A DNA stretch of 64,000 nucleotides from Plantago major. Taxonomy: Eukaryota; Streptophyta; Magnoliopsida; Lamiales; Plantaginaceae. Below, piece by piece: positions 1 to 13,050 of this stretch; position 1 is the first letter of the stretch, and the number at the start of each line of letters is the position of its first letter. Where the stretch lies: assembly GCA_026545765.1 (NCBI GenBank), contig JAIFAC010000461.1, positions 1-64,000 of the forward strand, in the 5' to 3' direction. The position numbers and the translations under genes were made by a program. Below the pieces are notes generated by a model. That model saw only the letters and a program-made list of their open reading frames with translations, ran no database searches and was not told where the DNA came from.

Positions 1-699
1 GAGTCAGTTTTTCTCAATGTACTCCACTTTGAGTGGTACGAATAGTACCGCAGAATGCTAACTATTCCCCTTATCATGTCATTGATATTCAAGAAACACC
101 ACTAATGTACAAGTTTTAGCTTTAATAAATGAAGCTTTATACTTGCCCGCACTTTCTTGGTTCACATCAACCATTTCATACCTACTGCTCTTCCTCGTAA
201 TTTCCGGATTAGATTACACCACTAATGTCAAACAAGAAGGTTCAAGAAATGGCAATCCGTAATATTCAATCAACGCTTTTAGCTTGCCGTGGAAATCAAA
301 ACAAAGAAGGCCCATACTTCAAGACTATTAACACACACCCTGAGTTGGTTTGTCGCCATGGACAAAGTTACATTCAAATGCGGTGAAACCTAAGGCTATC
401 GATTATATACCGGGAAATGTGTAGACCTTTTGAATGGATTATTCATGGTAGAGCCTCAAGTATATGCATGTGACGCTAGTTAATAGGATTCCCATACTTT
501 TAACTAACTGGAAATTCAGAGGAATTTCGAAATACAGTTCCCTTTCCATGTATCCTCTTCACATCCAGGATTTTCTTCCAAATAACGCTGAAAATCCAAA
601 ATAGTCATCTGATGATAGTCTATAGAAGTAGACTATGAAGTATATATTAAAATTTAAATAAATGGTTATTTAATTCTAAATAGTACCATATATCGCCAA
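1..699 (-). other. Probable 3' part of the CACTA element, no clear gene
   Basis: This stretch follows the TNP2 relic on the minus strand, where the transposase C-terminus would lie. Short minus-strand reading frames exist, but I could not match any to a known domain. It is assigned to the element only by position. Confidence 0.35.
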
Positions 700-3640
700 A
701 TTTTCAAGACAATTCGTGGAGGACAATATCGAAATGCTTTCAACTCTTTATCCGTATTCTTTCTTTATTTAAGAGGTTCCCCGACACTGGAAGACGATAA
801 GGAAACCTATCATCCGCTTGAATCCACGTAATGTGTTCGTGATTTCAGCCGGGTTTCGCCTTCAGAGGGACGGTTCATCAAAGCAATAAGAGCGTATACA
901 GCTTCTCGAATGTAGGCATTGGAAATCTAACTTTCATACCTTGTTGTTACATACTTTCACTTCTATACTCTCGGTCGATAATTCATCGACATCGAACTGA
1001 CCAAAGTAAGTCCATTTTATGAGGAAGGTGAACCGCCAAAAACCAGAATCAAACCGCCTTTGGAAAGGATATACCAGTCAGATAGAATCAATGGTATGTT
1101 CCTTTTCAAGATTTTCTAACACTTTGATTTTCAAACAACCACCAGGTTTCAAATTTTGAAAATAAGCTCAACTTGATAGTACCAGCTCAAGAAGCTTCCT
1201 AAATGTTAACACTGGATAAGCCTCCATGAACACATGATGCTCATGCCTCATCCCTACAACCTCATTTCTTCAAATCCACACACCTCTAAATCGAGGCGAA
1301 TTAACTGGGAACCCAATGCCTCACCCAATCAAACAAAATTGACCTAGAAGTTAATAATCAGTACTTCTACCACTTTAATTATCTCCTCATCCTTCTTGTT
1401 AACCCGTGCCTTACACCACCGCCGATAACTCCTGATCTAGACTTGATGGTCCTTGTTTTTCCCCCAATGTTGCAAGGTATTGACAAGTTCTCAATATTTT
1501 CCTGAATGCATGAAACGGTTGTACTGGATAAGAAGATCAGCTTCCAAAGAAGCAAGTCCCAAAATGCTTCTTCCTCCAACCACATTTTACCAATTCTCTC
1601 GCAGTGCCCATCCACCAAGCCTACCACCTTCATAAGACCCAATCTATCAATATCCGCAAGAATTTGTGCACCAGTAATCTTACGGGCTTTTTTTTGTTTA
1701 TCACTTTACCAATTGATCCTCCGTTCTCGAACGGATGGTCACTTTCTAGCAACCCAATATGACAATCAACCAAATAAAATTTCCTTCACTACCTTCGCCT
1801 AAAATGCATCTGTATTCCAAGCAATGTGGACAGCATATTTCCGCTTTTCCCTTCCAGAGGGCGAAAGCAGGAAAGTCACTCACGTCCAAAGAAGCTACTC
1901 GCGAAGTTCTTTTTTGTCGACACATCATATGCAAGATACCATCCGTCTACAACCCGATCACCTTTGATTAAAATAAAGAAAATATCCAACGTCACCATGA
2001 TCTTCGCCCAGTAATCAATGCAATTAAACATGAATGTATTCTTCATGCACTCAATGGGGCGATTCTTGTACGTGAGCACATAATCGCCAACAAAGAGACG
2101 ACGTCATCATCAACGGGTTAAAACCATCCGCATAAAGTCCCAACGCGACATTTCAGATTCGGCCGCAAACTGATATGTTCGCACAAACGATTCTAAGTGT
2201 GAGTCGATGGTCCATTCTACCATACCTTCAAAGATTATCCTAGATTATTTTGCCTGTGCTACCGCATTTTATCCGTTGGTACACTTCAGCTTAATATAAC
2301 TTTTTCAAATTGCGGTGCCAGAGGGAAGTACCACATTTTCTTATGGAGAGATTTTTCTTCACGTTTCTTCGTAACTCTCCTTGTAACGCCAGTATCACCT
2401 CACATGTAACTTGCATTCTGATAGATCCGCGATCCTCCTCCCAATACAAGTATCATCATGCACATTTTCGACACAATGTACTATGGTTACTAATAGCAAT
2501 TTCTAATCCCCAGATCTTTTCTTCGCTTTGGTAAAGCTGGTGGAACTAGGTTTTCTTCTGTGACAAAGGTCCGGTATTGCCGCCAACTCATCTATCAAGC
2601 TGTTTTAGATTACGCCATTAGCCTTTACAAATCATTAAATGATAACAAAGACAATCATGAGCTTACAATTGTAAACTGCTTCCTCGATGATTCTAATAAG
2701 TCAAAGAATAATCGATCCCTGGATTCTATGGGTTCTCCACTTCACCTCGTTTCCAGTGTCAATTGTCCCTCAACTCCTCGCCGCAGATCGTGACATACCA
2801 TTTCGTTCGATTTTAGTCAATAGCATCACGAGCTGATTGTTCCCTCACTCTGTTTATTTTTCTTCTTCCACGTCATTCAGATTGGGTCATATGTATTGGA
2901 TTTGCCGCTTCACCATGATGATTCCATACCGAAGACGCAGAAGGAATCCATTTTTCTCGGCGTCGACTACCACTTTAGGAGTCACGTGATGTTTGTTTCG
3001 CATCGCTTCATTGCATAAGGACACTTTATCAACCCATCTTACACAAGACGGATTTGACATTAAAATTCAATGAAACCTTCAACCCCTTTCGTAAAAAAAA
3101 CTCCATTGAACTCGCTTAATGAGAGTACGCATAATAATATCCATCTACCATCGGTATTCATCAATAATAGATAACAACTCACACGCTTGAATTCATTAGA
3201 TCGAGGTCTTTCATTTACGTAATAAATCAATTTCAATAATTCAATCAATTGCTACGTAATATAAGTTATATTATAAGTCACAGCAAGTATTGTATACAAT
3301 AGCAAGTTATAAACAATTTTACCATAATGTTTGCTCATATATCAAATTCAATGATTAGCTAGTTATACAAGCCCAGAGACAAAATCTGATGAAACTCCTC
3401 TCATTCTCATGTAATTCTCCTCATCACTTCAGACGCTCCCTACCAGTAATCCTGCATTCCAACAGATCTACATCCTCCTCCCAATAATAACGCACATGTT
3501 CCGCCGCGAAAGGCACTAATAGGCGGTTCAAACCCTCCTCCATCGAGGTGGCGCCATGGATCTGCTTCTCACCGTAATGAACGCATACATGATACTGTGC
3601 ATGAATCCATAACGTCGCAGTGCTCTTTAATAACGCAAGA
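700..3640 (-). pseudogene. TNP2-like CACTA transposase, broken
   Basis: This is the catalytic transposase of CACTA/En-Spm elements, which cuts and moves the element in the nucleus. Fragments in the three minus frames follow TNP2 order from high to low coordinate. First comes a weak N-terminal segment with HYGEKQIHGA near 3560. Then KKMWYFPLAPQFEKV near 2330, RNVALGLYADGFNPL near 2130, and an ECMKNTFMF segment near 2040. Next are AYDVSTKKNF near 1910, SDFPAFALWKGKAEICCPHC near 1850, and FWDLLLWKLIFLSSTTV with NIGGKTRTIKSR near 1450-1560. Last are HEHHVFMEAYPVLTFRKLLE near 1190-1250 and AVHLPHK near 1030. Motif order and spacing are as in the family, but frames change and stops interrupt, so it is inactive. 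The segment below about 900 is only weakly recognisable. Confidence 0.8.
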
Positions 3641-3905
3641 GAAGGCCAGGAAACTCGCTATATCGTACATCCATGAACGGCCGGAATTCATTGCCATTTT
3701 ATTTTAACTGAGACGCTCTAAATCTTGGATTAGATCGTATTTAATTTATTAGACTCCATTCCAATTCGGATAAGAAGATTGTAGAGGTTAATTGTTAATA
3801 TTATATGTTCCTTTATAAATTAATTAATACCATGTCTTAAAAGGCAAAACTTATATATAATAACCATTTCAACTCTCTTAGTACATATATTATATACTTA
3901 ATATA

Positions 3906-4080
3906 CATATCAAATTAACTAATTACTCTATACATATTTAATTACTACATATTCATATCAAATTACATACTTAACATACAAATTTTATCAAACAAAACTA
4001 ATATATCATACTTAACAAACATATCAAATTAACTAAACTAACTATATATATACTTTCAATACACAAATCAAATTATACCA
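3906..4080. repeat. Dispersed AT-rich repeat (CATATCAAATTA-like)
   Basis: Variants of CATATCAAATTA recur near 3906, 3954, 4019 and 4063 in an AT-rich tract between the TNP2 N-terminal end and the subterminal region of the CACTA element. No coding potential is visible. Confidence 0.5.
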
Positions 4081-4489
4081 CATACATTCACAAGTTACCA
4101 AATCTCTAATATACTACACACATTCATATTGGTCTAAATTGAACAAATTACATATAATTGATCACCAATTCAACTAACTACTACATACTTATCATATATA
4201 CATAATTGCTCTGCTAAATTAATCAAAATAAAATAAAAAATCCCCAAATTTTTTAAAAAAACCAGGGTTTTAAAGTAAAATACTCTGATTAATCAAGAAA
4301 TATAAAATTGATCAAGAACCAAACTCCTCACACGGTAGTTTTATTAGGTACCAAGATCACGTGAATAACGACATGATCAGCCGGAAATTCGGATTGAGGG
4401 GAGAAGAAATGAGGAAGAAGAAGAGACAGGAATGAGCGACCGGTCATTCGGTCTAAATTAGATCGGGCCGGATTTTGACACGCGTGTCC

Positions 4490-4770
4490 TACGCCCAAGA
4501 GTCGATCCTCGGTTGCCATTTTTTGGCGCACGGATAAAGTATCTATCAAGAGGATATGCACTTGAGAATCTATCCGTCAGCCCGGCTTAAAAAAAAAATA
4601 ATTTCTTTTTTTTTTAATAAAGTCAAACTTGGGCGACGGAGGAATATTTATCCGTCAGCTTATGTTAGCGACGCGACAAGTTATCCGTCATTACTTCTGA
4701 CATTCACGCTAAACCGCTGATTGATGTTCTGCCGGCCCGCTTATTTATCTGTTGTTATATATTGACAAAA
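4490..4770. repeat. CACTA subterminal repeat region
   Basis: Copies of TTATCCGTC or its complement occur near 4528, 4569, 4634, 4650 and 4684, with runs of A and T between. The same motif fills both ends of the non-autonomous CACTA element at 62772-63908. In En/Spm such subterminal repeats bind the element's own DNA-binding protein; that role is inferred here. Confidence 0.65.
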
Positions 4771-6479
4771 TCCGCCGCCCCATAACGCCGTTTCAAGCCA
4801 GAGGACGTACATTGATAGTTTCGACGGTATTCGATATGCATTCAATCAATATAGGGACCCGTGCATTTATTTGAATTCAATAAAGGGACCTAGTATATTC
4901 TTCTTCAAAGATACATAGAAATGATTAGGAAATAGATTAATTGACTGGACACCAAATTATTCAAATTTAATTGAATTGTTAAACAAAATCTAAGCTAAAT
5001 TACAAATAAGTCCAGTTGGAATTGATTTAAATCAATTACAAATAAGTCCTCAATTTTAGATTTAAATTATATACATCCAACAAATTTCGTGTCAACAACA
5101 AAGGAGGAGAAAAGAAAAGAGTAGGCTAGGAAACAAAATTAAAGAAACTCAAAATCAAAATATTCAGTACCCAAAAAGATTTTCAAGTGACATACTAAAT
5201 TTTGGTCGTATATACATCAAGAAAAAGTTAATTCCTACGCCATCAATACCGTTTCACTTTTGGACCCATTCAATATCAAAAATTGCTCAATCTAATTTTT
5301 AATGTGAATCATATCGTTCAACAGAAGGCTTTAATTTGTTATTAGATCAATTTAAGGGTACCATAAGAATGGCCTCATAATTGCCATTTATGTATGTAAA
5401 CGTGAAGTGAGCCCAATTTAATGAATATTTGTGACTTTCAGACTAATTCATTGTGTCTCCAGAATGAAGTTATGGTGAAGAATTTCTATTAATTTTACTT
5501 ATTTTGTCTGGAACACGAGGAAGATTATGCAGTTATTATTGGAGACGAATTAAATGGGAAGTTTCATTCACTTGCTGCAAAAGTTAAGGATTTACATTTT
5601 AGTAGCACCTGCATACATGCTTATATGTCTCCTAAATGCATTTGTACTAAGCCTTAAGCCCAATGCATTAAACTGTGTCTCATGTTTTAATTATAACTCA
5701 ATTAACTACATTCTCATATTGCATTTATAGAAAATTACATGGGTACCAAATGCCTAAGACATTCCCATTATGAGGTTGTAAGAACAAAATGTCTCATTTC
5801 ATGTTAATTACTCAACCATGGTAGTACTTATATGTCAAATGCTGGAGCATAAGATAGTAGTACATATCATGCTCAGAACCCGTCTCCTACCCAGTTCTTT
5901 GTTAGCTCTCAGAACACCTAACCAACCCATTTGTAATACACTGAACATGGCTTCCTCCTGTGCCATTCACACCAGCACAAGGACTCTAAACTACACCTAG
6001 CAGCAGTCATTCTCCATAGGAAATCAGGTATTCTGAGCCTCGTTGGTCTAACTCCAACAACCTGGGCTGAAAGCAAATAATTCTCGTCAAGCCCAAGTCT
6101 CTCTTTTCAATGACATGGATTTGAACATTGAACCAATCTTGATATTACAGCCCTTTCAATGCCGTGTAACAATTGACATTAATGCTCGATCCTGCAAATA
6201 ATGGACACAATGCCCGATTCTGCAGCAAAAACAAAAGGGAAATATACATTTCCGCAATTACAGGCTAACTACACACTTCCTAATCTCATGTAGTCCAGCA
6301 ACTCTAATTAACTGTGGAACCACATTCTCAATCAGTTCATCGCTGCATACAATAAGAGGAAAGAATCGAGAGTTTTGGCTCGGAGCAAACCACTAATAAA
6401 TCAATTTACGATGTCGCACTAATTCATGACAGGCCATCTTTCAAAACTGGATAGATGGACCAAATGATTTCTAAGAAGT
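4771..6479. other. Intergenic DNA, no gene recognised
   Basis: AT-rich sequence with scattered short reading frames only. None matched a family I know and none has plausible splice structure. It may be host spacer or eroded repeat. Confidence 0.4.
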
Positions 6480-8690
6480 TGTCAAAGACGATGGAGGTGT
6501 TTTAACTAGGGAATGTTATGAAGTATGCTGCAAAGCGAGGATTCAAGTATGTACATAAGAGGAACGACAAACAACACGTCAAGCATTGATATGGAAGTGG
6601 CATGAAGAGGGCATCAGATTATATGTCAAATGAGTTGTGTTCAACCACTGAGAAGTTTTGTTTTGAAAGATGCAAATTTTAGTTCACACAAGCAAACTTT
6701 CTCAGTGTGATGACCTAGAAGAATTGGCTATGTACTGGGGATTTGATAACAATGCCACGCTACACTCCAAGCATCACGCACCACATTGAGAGTTTGGCTT
6801 CTAGAGATTATGTAATAACAACTTGCATGATATGTGGAGGGGGCTGAAGTGGCAAGTGAGCCTTATATTTTGTCTATATGAAGACCTTTCAATGAGTTGG
6901 TATAGTAGCTTCCATGTACTAACTTAGTAGTATTGTATCATATTGAAAGTTGAGAACTAAACACTAATGATTTAGCCGCTTTTTTCGCTTAATTGCCTCA
7001 AGGTCGGGAATAATGTCGTCTAATTTATTCGTGGATGGGTACATTTATAAAAACCGCTTCAAGCGAACACTTCTATCAAGAATCGCGTAGCACGGCAATA
7101 ACGTGTTAGTTTTTTTCCCCATTTTCGCTTCATATCATGCTATACTAATCACACTCATACAATACAAGCATTCTCAATTTAAAATGTTATTAATCATATT
7201 ACAATCTGTTTCATATGATTATTCCTACTTGCAATCGCACTTTGTCAATGGTGAAAATGCCGGAGAATCGGAAATGGTTCTCTAAAGGTCGGTTAGAAAT
7301 AAAAAATCGAGATAATGTAGCGTATCCATAGGCGGTGTGGAAGCTATTCTTGCTTAATGACATCTACGAAACCTCTTCATTTTTATTGTTTGTATCACCG
7401 CGAAGAACTCAAGGTATGTACAAAGGAGAATCTACTCAGATGTTTGGAAAAATCACTTATGTAAGTTGTTGAAAGACGCCTAATGTTAATTCAACATCAA
7501 AGTTGTTTAACAAAGCTATCGAAGGTCTATTCAGAAGGAGGAAGGAATGCTAGGCATTTCTCAAAGATTTCATCACTAAGAGACAAGGGCATATTAGAAC
7601 AACTTCGACGTTAATCGAAGGCAGAGAATTAACAAGTAACGCGAAGGAGTCTTTAATTTGATCTTTTAGAAGCTCAAGTTGTTTACTCTCCACATTTAAG
7701 TCGGGATTGCAGCAAGGATGCAAATTGTTGAGATTGTTTAATCTAAAGGAGGGAGGATAAATGGCGGTGGCACCCACAAAAACAATGGAAGATCAATGAA
7801 TGGAGACGCATTCATTTCAAAAAAGCTGGGGAAACAAACAAAAACAAGCCAATATGGGATTTCAGTTTTGTCACCTGTGTCATGCCAAGTTCTTTCACAC
7901 TTACCATTCACATCAATTCTCACATGGATCACGTATTTGATGTTACAACTCATGCATTTATTATGTATTTTACGACATTGAAGAACTTGATGTTCTGCGG
8001 AATTACAAATTCTGCAATTACTGTGAAGTTCATGTATGATCGAGATTTGAATTAACTTTCGTGTAATTTATCGATGCGCTTATATCCTAATTCAAAAGTC
8101 TATTTTAACATTGTTTTAAATCAAAGTTGATCTATAGGTACACTCGTTTGCTATGAATGGCAAGTTAGGATTTCCATGCATCCACGCAATTGGCAGCTTA
8201 TAACACGACATAAATGGATTTTCACCGGCCTATTATCCAAGGTTTAATGGTCAAACTACGTGAGAGGCTCTACAAGAAGCAATATCAACCCCATCCCGAT
8301 GAATCGAGAGGTCGTGGAATATATCAACAACAACCACCAATTATAATCCCACCATTAATTAGAAGAGCTCTGAGAAGGCTTGCACACGTTGCACACCTCA
8401 ACCGGGCGAGGAACGCCTCAAAGAAAAATGCTCAGCTTGCGCGTGGTAGGTGTGGTAACCTGTACACACTTGTGGTTCACGAAACGCGTATCAACCCTAA
8501 AACAATGAACACAATTAGACTTTCTTCAGTATCAATGTTGGTATTCGCTATTTTTACAAATGTTTTACCATGTATTTTAAAAGCGATTTGTAGTCTTTCT
8601 TTGATGCTTATCTCTGCGAAAAACTTATATCGATTATTTCTTCAAAGAATTTATTTTGTAATAGATTATCCGAATTATGGATAATGCAAC
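6480..8690 (+). pseudogene. Mutator-like (MULE) transposase relic
   Basis: This is the transposase of a Mutator-like element, degenerate but in family order. An N-terminal MuDR-like segment reads KYAAKRGFKYVHKRNDKQHV near 6520-6580. The start of the DDE catalytic core reads LFVDGYIYKNRFKRTLL near 7025-7075, with the first Asp in VDG, followed by HGNNV. A FVNGENAGESE segment near 7243-7275 corresponds to the usual VVDGENAESW block. A SWIM zinc-finger remnant, MNGKLGFPCIHAIGSL, lies near 8153-8200. A Cys-rich C-terminal stretch near 8430-8465 resembles the zinc knuckle. Frames shift repeatedly and stops are common. An open frame from 8214 to 8684 covers only the tail and is not a gene of its own. 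No terminal inverted repeats were identified. Confidence 0.68.
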
Positions 8691-9162
8691 GACACTTTTT
8701 CACCGTACTAGTTTATCAGTGCTTTCGTTATTTATTGAACATAGCCCAACAAACCAAATAAAATAAGAAAAAGCCCACACAAAATATTCAAGTAGTTTGA
8801 TTCTGATCGTTCTACTTCACAACAATACCCACCAGCATTACTTCGGAGGAAAATGTGCCATGGAGATGCGTAATAACAGCTTCCTGCAAATCATCGCCAA
8901 TGTATGTAAAATAGGTCCACTAAATGGCTAATCCTTTTCACCACCGCCATTTGTTTTATCTATAGATCATGAAGTTCGACCAGTTTATCTCTCATCAAGC
9001 CATGACGGGTAAATTGTGTAGTTTTATATATTGCTTCACAAAGAAAAAGGGAAAAAAATCACCGATGTAGTTTCCGCATCTCGCTCTTTGTAATAAATTA
9101 AACATAAAATATATATGCGGAATGAGCCCTTCATTACTATTGCAAAATATGATAACTACAAA
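8691..9162. other. Spacer between the MULE relic and copia copy 1
   Basis: No coding or structural signal was seen. The last five bases, ACAAA (9158-9162), may be part of the copia target-site duplication. Confidence 0.4.
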
Positions 9163-10761
9163 GGTTAGGAATATCTGCTAGATTTTAACGTTAACCCAAT
9201 GACTTATCTTAGCCTTTAAAGGCATTGTACTAGTTCATTTGAACACTGTGAAAGAGGAAACTCACTAAGCATGATAGTCTAGCAACCGGTATAGGATGTT
9301 AAAGTCTCAAATGTAATTTTTATTTTCCTCAAGAAGACCAAGAAGAAGCGCATCCGAAGAGAAAAGTCTGGGGCCAGAGTTGAAGATTTAAAGACTCCAT
9401 AAGATTGTCAAGACAAGGGCTTTTCAGATATTCTATTCAGAGTATCTCGAGAAACAAGTTTTAAACACGAAGGCAAAAGATATCCGAATAAAAGGTTTCT
9501 GATGAGAAAATGATGATATCTACACTCAGACATTTCGACATAAAATATGCTTCAAAAGAAACAGGGTTATAACAACTTGTTGTAATAAGTGGTATCTGAG
9601 CTATGATGATCTTCGAAAATATGCTCGTAAAGCTCACGATAAAGATCTCTGGATACTACGGTAGTTCAACAAGAATGTTGGGTGACAAGAATAAAGCAGA
9701 TAATGGCCGCATGTAAATGTTCCAATAAAACGGTAGCTTCAAGAAGAAGACAAACTCACATAAAGATTTATATTCAACAAGGTTTGAATTTGATTTAAGC
9801 CTAATATTTAAAACGACTAAATTCATCTATAAATATCAACACTTAGATCGCTTTATGCCATAGAACTTAGACCTCGAATACATACCTACACAAGCGCCTT
9901 CAAGCAAACTACTTACCTCGTTTTCAAGGCGTACTAAAGCTCTCGATTCTAAGTAGCACAAAAAGTTCTATGTGCTCCGATCCTTAACGGCATTGTTATA
10001 TGAAAGAGTTGAACTAAAGATTTCATATCTAAGTTTCATTCTCTTGAAACACTTAACATAATTAACAAGGTAGATAAACAAGATACCACATACATTGCAA
10101 AAGTGTAAAATAAGCATACTTGATTCATGCAGCTATCCGAATAACTCCAAATGTTAGTTAAAGGAGCCACCTGACAAACAAACCTAAAACCAAATAATTA
10201 CATAACGGCTATGCGAGTAATGGTGACGCATTTCTTAGTTTGAGAAACTAAGGAATAACTCCAAGGTTGTCACTTGGTCAGAAGCTGTATAGGAATAGCC
10301 AAAAAGGTTTCAAGGGTCAGAAGTCTACCATCAAATGGAAGCCGGAAATAACTCAGAAATAGATTTTATTGGGAAACCTAGTGCTTAGGAATCTAAGAAA
10401 AGATATCTCAAGAACTACCTCATTTATCTTAGTGTATTCGTAGGTCTCGAGAAAGTAACCCTAAGTGGATTATTTGGAAGGATTACGCCACCTTCAGCAT
10501 ACCACTATAAAAAGACGCAGGTTATTTACTTTCTTCGCAGCTTTATTACTTGTTTTACTTATATTGCAAAAGTATCCTTATAACTAATCTTGCTAAGTAA
10601 CATCGTGAACTTATCTCGTCAAGTCTTTCCGCTTCTCTTCCGAATTATATCGATATTCTTTACAGCATATCTCGAGAAACATGCATTATCTGACAATAAA
10701 AGTTTTTAAAAGACTATTCACCCTCTGGGCCTTTATACTTATCATTATCCGGATCTCAACA
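9163..10761 (+). repeat. 5' LTR of copia copy 1
   Basis: It begins GGTTAGGAATATCTG where the family has TGTTAGGAATATCTG, and ends CTCAACA. It aligns along its length with the LTRs at 25396, 26952, 47960 and 61367. A TATA box, TATAAATA, at 9829-9836 lies in the conserved context AAATTCATC upstream. The 3' part carries the family block GACTATTCACCC near 10710. Confidence 0.8.
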
Positions 10762-10762
10762 T

Positions 10763-10783
10763 GCGGTACTGTGAGCAGAGGTC
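10763..10783 (+). other. Primer-binding site of copy 1, degenerate
   Basis: GCGGTACTGTGAGCAGAGG follows the 5' LTR directly. It resembles the TGGTATCAGAGC sequence complementary to the initiator methionine tRNA 3' end used by plant copia elements. Confidence 0.55.
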
Positions 10784-10857
10784 TTGCAAAGCCTTTCCGC
10801 ATTCAACCTAGATCCGGGATAAGTGTCTATTAACTACTTTTCACCTACACTTGATTC

Positions 10858-13050
10858 ATTTGTTTAAAGCGTTCTTTGCTGCAGGATGTCTTTAAGGACG
10901 TTTCCACCACCTCTTTGCTTTAGAATTATGAGAGAAATGAAGAATGAACATTGATGCTCCATCCTAGGAAGCCATCGCGATTTAAATGATTGAAACCCAT
11001 TAAAGAATGGCCCAATAGTCATTCAACAACCTCAAGCAAGTCATTGAGGTTTCTGTAATGGTAGAGACAGAGAACAAAAGTGATAGGGTCTTCTACATGA
11101 TGCATCAACCAGTTAAGGACCCCGCCCGTACAATGTTATTTACTTGGCCAACCAAAGCCCAGAGAACTGGACACCCAAGATGCCAGAGAAGATAGATTAG
11201 ATGGACAGTTCAGAATATCACTCATATCGTTTCTACCTCCCACAGAGCACACATGGAAGTAAATCAGGGGAGCAAAACTAGGAAAGTGGCCTCGCAACTG
11301 ATTGAAGAAAAATCAGGTCATTGCAATCAAAAAAAACAAAGTAAAAAGAAGTTTCAAGTTTTGAAGTTAAAATTTGTAAATTTCAAAATTTCGTAAACAA
11401 GGTCCCATGTAGACTCCCTGAAGAACTAGATCAAGTGCTTGATAACACTCATGAGTTTAATAATGGACTTGGATTGCCAGTAATAGATATACCCAATGTA
11501 AAAGATTAAAACCATCGCGATGAAGTCTATAAATCATAACCTGAACACAAAAGTTTTTCTACTTTAACCAAGGAAATGCCAGAGTATCAGCTCCCTGTGG
11601 AACTTCTTTCTCTCACCTTGCCACTGCTGGACTACGGAGACAACTCAGTGGGAACAAACAATGAGATGTTGCTAAGTAGTGTTGCTCTAGTTGGCCTTCA
11701 AAGAACTTCCAAAAAGAAGAAAGGGAAGGATGTAATCAAGATGCTCTTTAACAGAAGCAAATGGGAAAATATAGTCAACGAGAAATTGAGAGAAGAAAAG
11801 CTAAAGAGAAGTTTCTTCGAAAAAGCATCTAGCTCAAACTATCAACCAAGACAAAATGTGGTATGCAAAGCCTCAAATGTTTAGCCAAATAAAAGCATCA
11901 AGTAATCGAGGAAGCGTAAATTGGAAATGAGATATATGTTTCTATTATTCAAACCCGGTCATTTCAAGAAGGACTTGTCCTCGCCTTTCAACAAATGTGT
12001 AAGACAGCAGACAAAAGAAAGACAAGAATCTTCAAAGAAGCTGCGTCAAAGAGCCATGCTCATCAAGAAAGGAAAATATTCATAACTCAATCGGATGCTC
12101 TAGATATTGAGTCCAACCTCGGTGTGATGAGGATTCGATGATTCATTAACACCATTTTCTCTGCGCAACATGTGGTGTTTCTCATGGGTACAATCGATTT
12201 TGGTCAAAAGAAGAAAGAAGGTAAGAATGGCTCAAGAAATCTTCTCCCGACATTCCCAACATCGAACCTTGTCTAATGGGCCAGGAGAGGCAAACACATA
12301 CCCCTTCCCCGTTATAGGGCCTTTAATGAAAGTGATGCATTTGGCGAAATCAAAGAATCTGAAAATCTCGGTAAAAGAAATTGATCTTTACAAAAGAGAA
12401 TTTCTAACGGCCCGAAGCGCTAGAGCCTTAAAATTTCAAGAAGAAAAGAATTCTTCGTAAAAGCGAAAAATTCTAAATTAATCAAGATAACCCAGGCAAG
12501 GACGCCTCAAAATGTATTTCAAAGTGCTCGATATCTAAGACCTAAAAGTCACATAAAGAAGCAATGGCAAATCTTCAAAAGAAATGTGAAGGTCTTCTTT
12601 CCGGTACAGCGAACTCAAAAAAAGAAAGAACTATCCTTTCAATCTTATGCCAAAGCTATGACACTCTTAACGTAAGTGCAATCTTATTTAAGAGATCCTT
12701 CGTAAAAGAGAGGACTTGGGCTGACATACAGACAGTTCCACCACCTCATCAAGATAATGAAGGACTAGCATTCACAAGGTTTCAAGAAGACTTAAACAAT
12801 CTACAAGACGGGCTTAAAGCTAAGATTGATGCCGAAAGGCACTGCTTTTGTGGGAAAATAAAGTCCAAAAGAAAATCGTGAAATGTCTCGAAAAGAAACA
12901 TAACACCTAGAAGTGCAATCACCCAAATACAAGTTCTTTCAAAGAAAAATTGCGTGAGTCGCAAATTTTTTATGCCACGTCGAGAAACGTGATCATCCAG
13001 AGATTAGCAAAGTCGCTGAGAAGTGATCTGCATAAAGATCGTGTGCTCGA
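10858..13050 (+). pseudogene. copia gag, copy 1, broken
   Basis: Gag forms the retrotransposon particle. The N-terminal part near 10920 matches the start of copy 3 gag (ENYE followed by a LHLEAIS-like segment). A CCHC zinc knuckle remnant, readable as CFY then PGHFKKD then C, lies near 11930-11985. A coiled-coil-like C-terminal part near 12564-12880 corresponds to SYAKASDTLTEVQ in copy 3 (here SYDTLNVSAILFK). Multiple frameshifts and stops leave only short open stretches, such as 11576-11884 and 12564-12881. Confidence 0.65.

Larger units (their letters stand above)
1..4770 (-). mobile_element. Degenerate CACTA (En/Spm) DNA transposon, left end outside the window
   Basis: The TNP2-type transposase relic (about 700-3640) lies beside a right-hand tract (about 4490-4770) rich in TTATCCGTC/GACGGA motifs, which is the usual layout of a CACTA element: transposase inside, short subterminal repeats outside. 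On the minus strand the 5' end is on the right. No terminal CACTACAA or TTGTAGTG was found near 4770, so that end is eroded. The other end lies beyond base 1 or is lost. Between the transposase N-terminus and the subterminal tract (about 3700-4330) the DNA is very AT-rich with no coding signal. The boundaries are approximate. Confidence 0.72.

Noticed and set aside
5818-6000. 60-codon plus-strand frame as a small gene
   Set aside because: No homology, no splice or codon evidence; expected by chance in AT-rich DNA.
8214-8684. 156-codon open frame as a separate gene
   Set aside because: It overlaps the C-terminal part of the MULE relic, and the family reading switches frame within it.
9158-9162. 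ACAAA as a firm target-site duplication of copia copy 1
   Set aside because: The matching ACAAA lies one base beyond the expected LTR end and the LTR start base is mutated, so it is kept only as a possibility.
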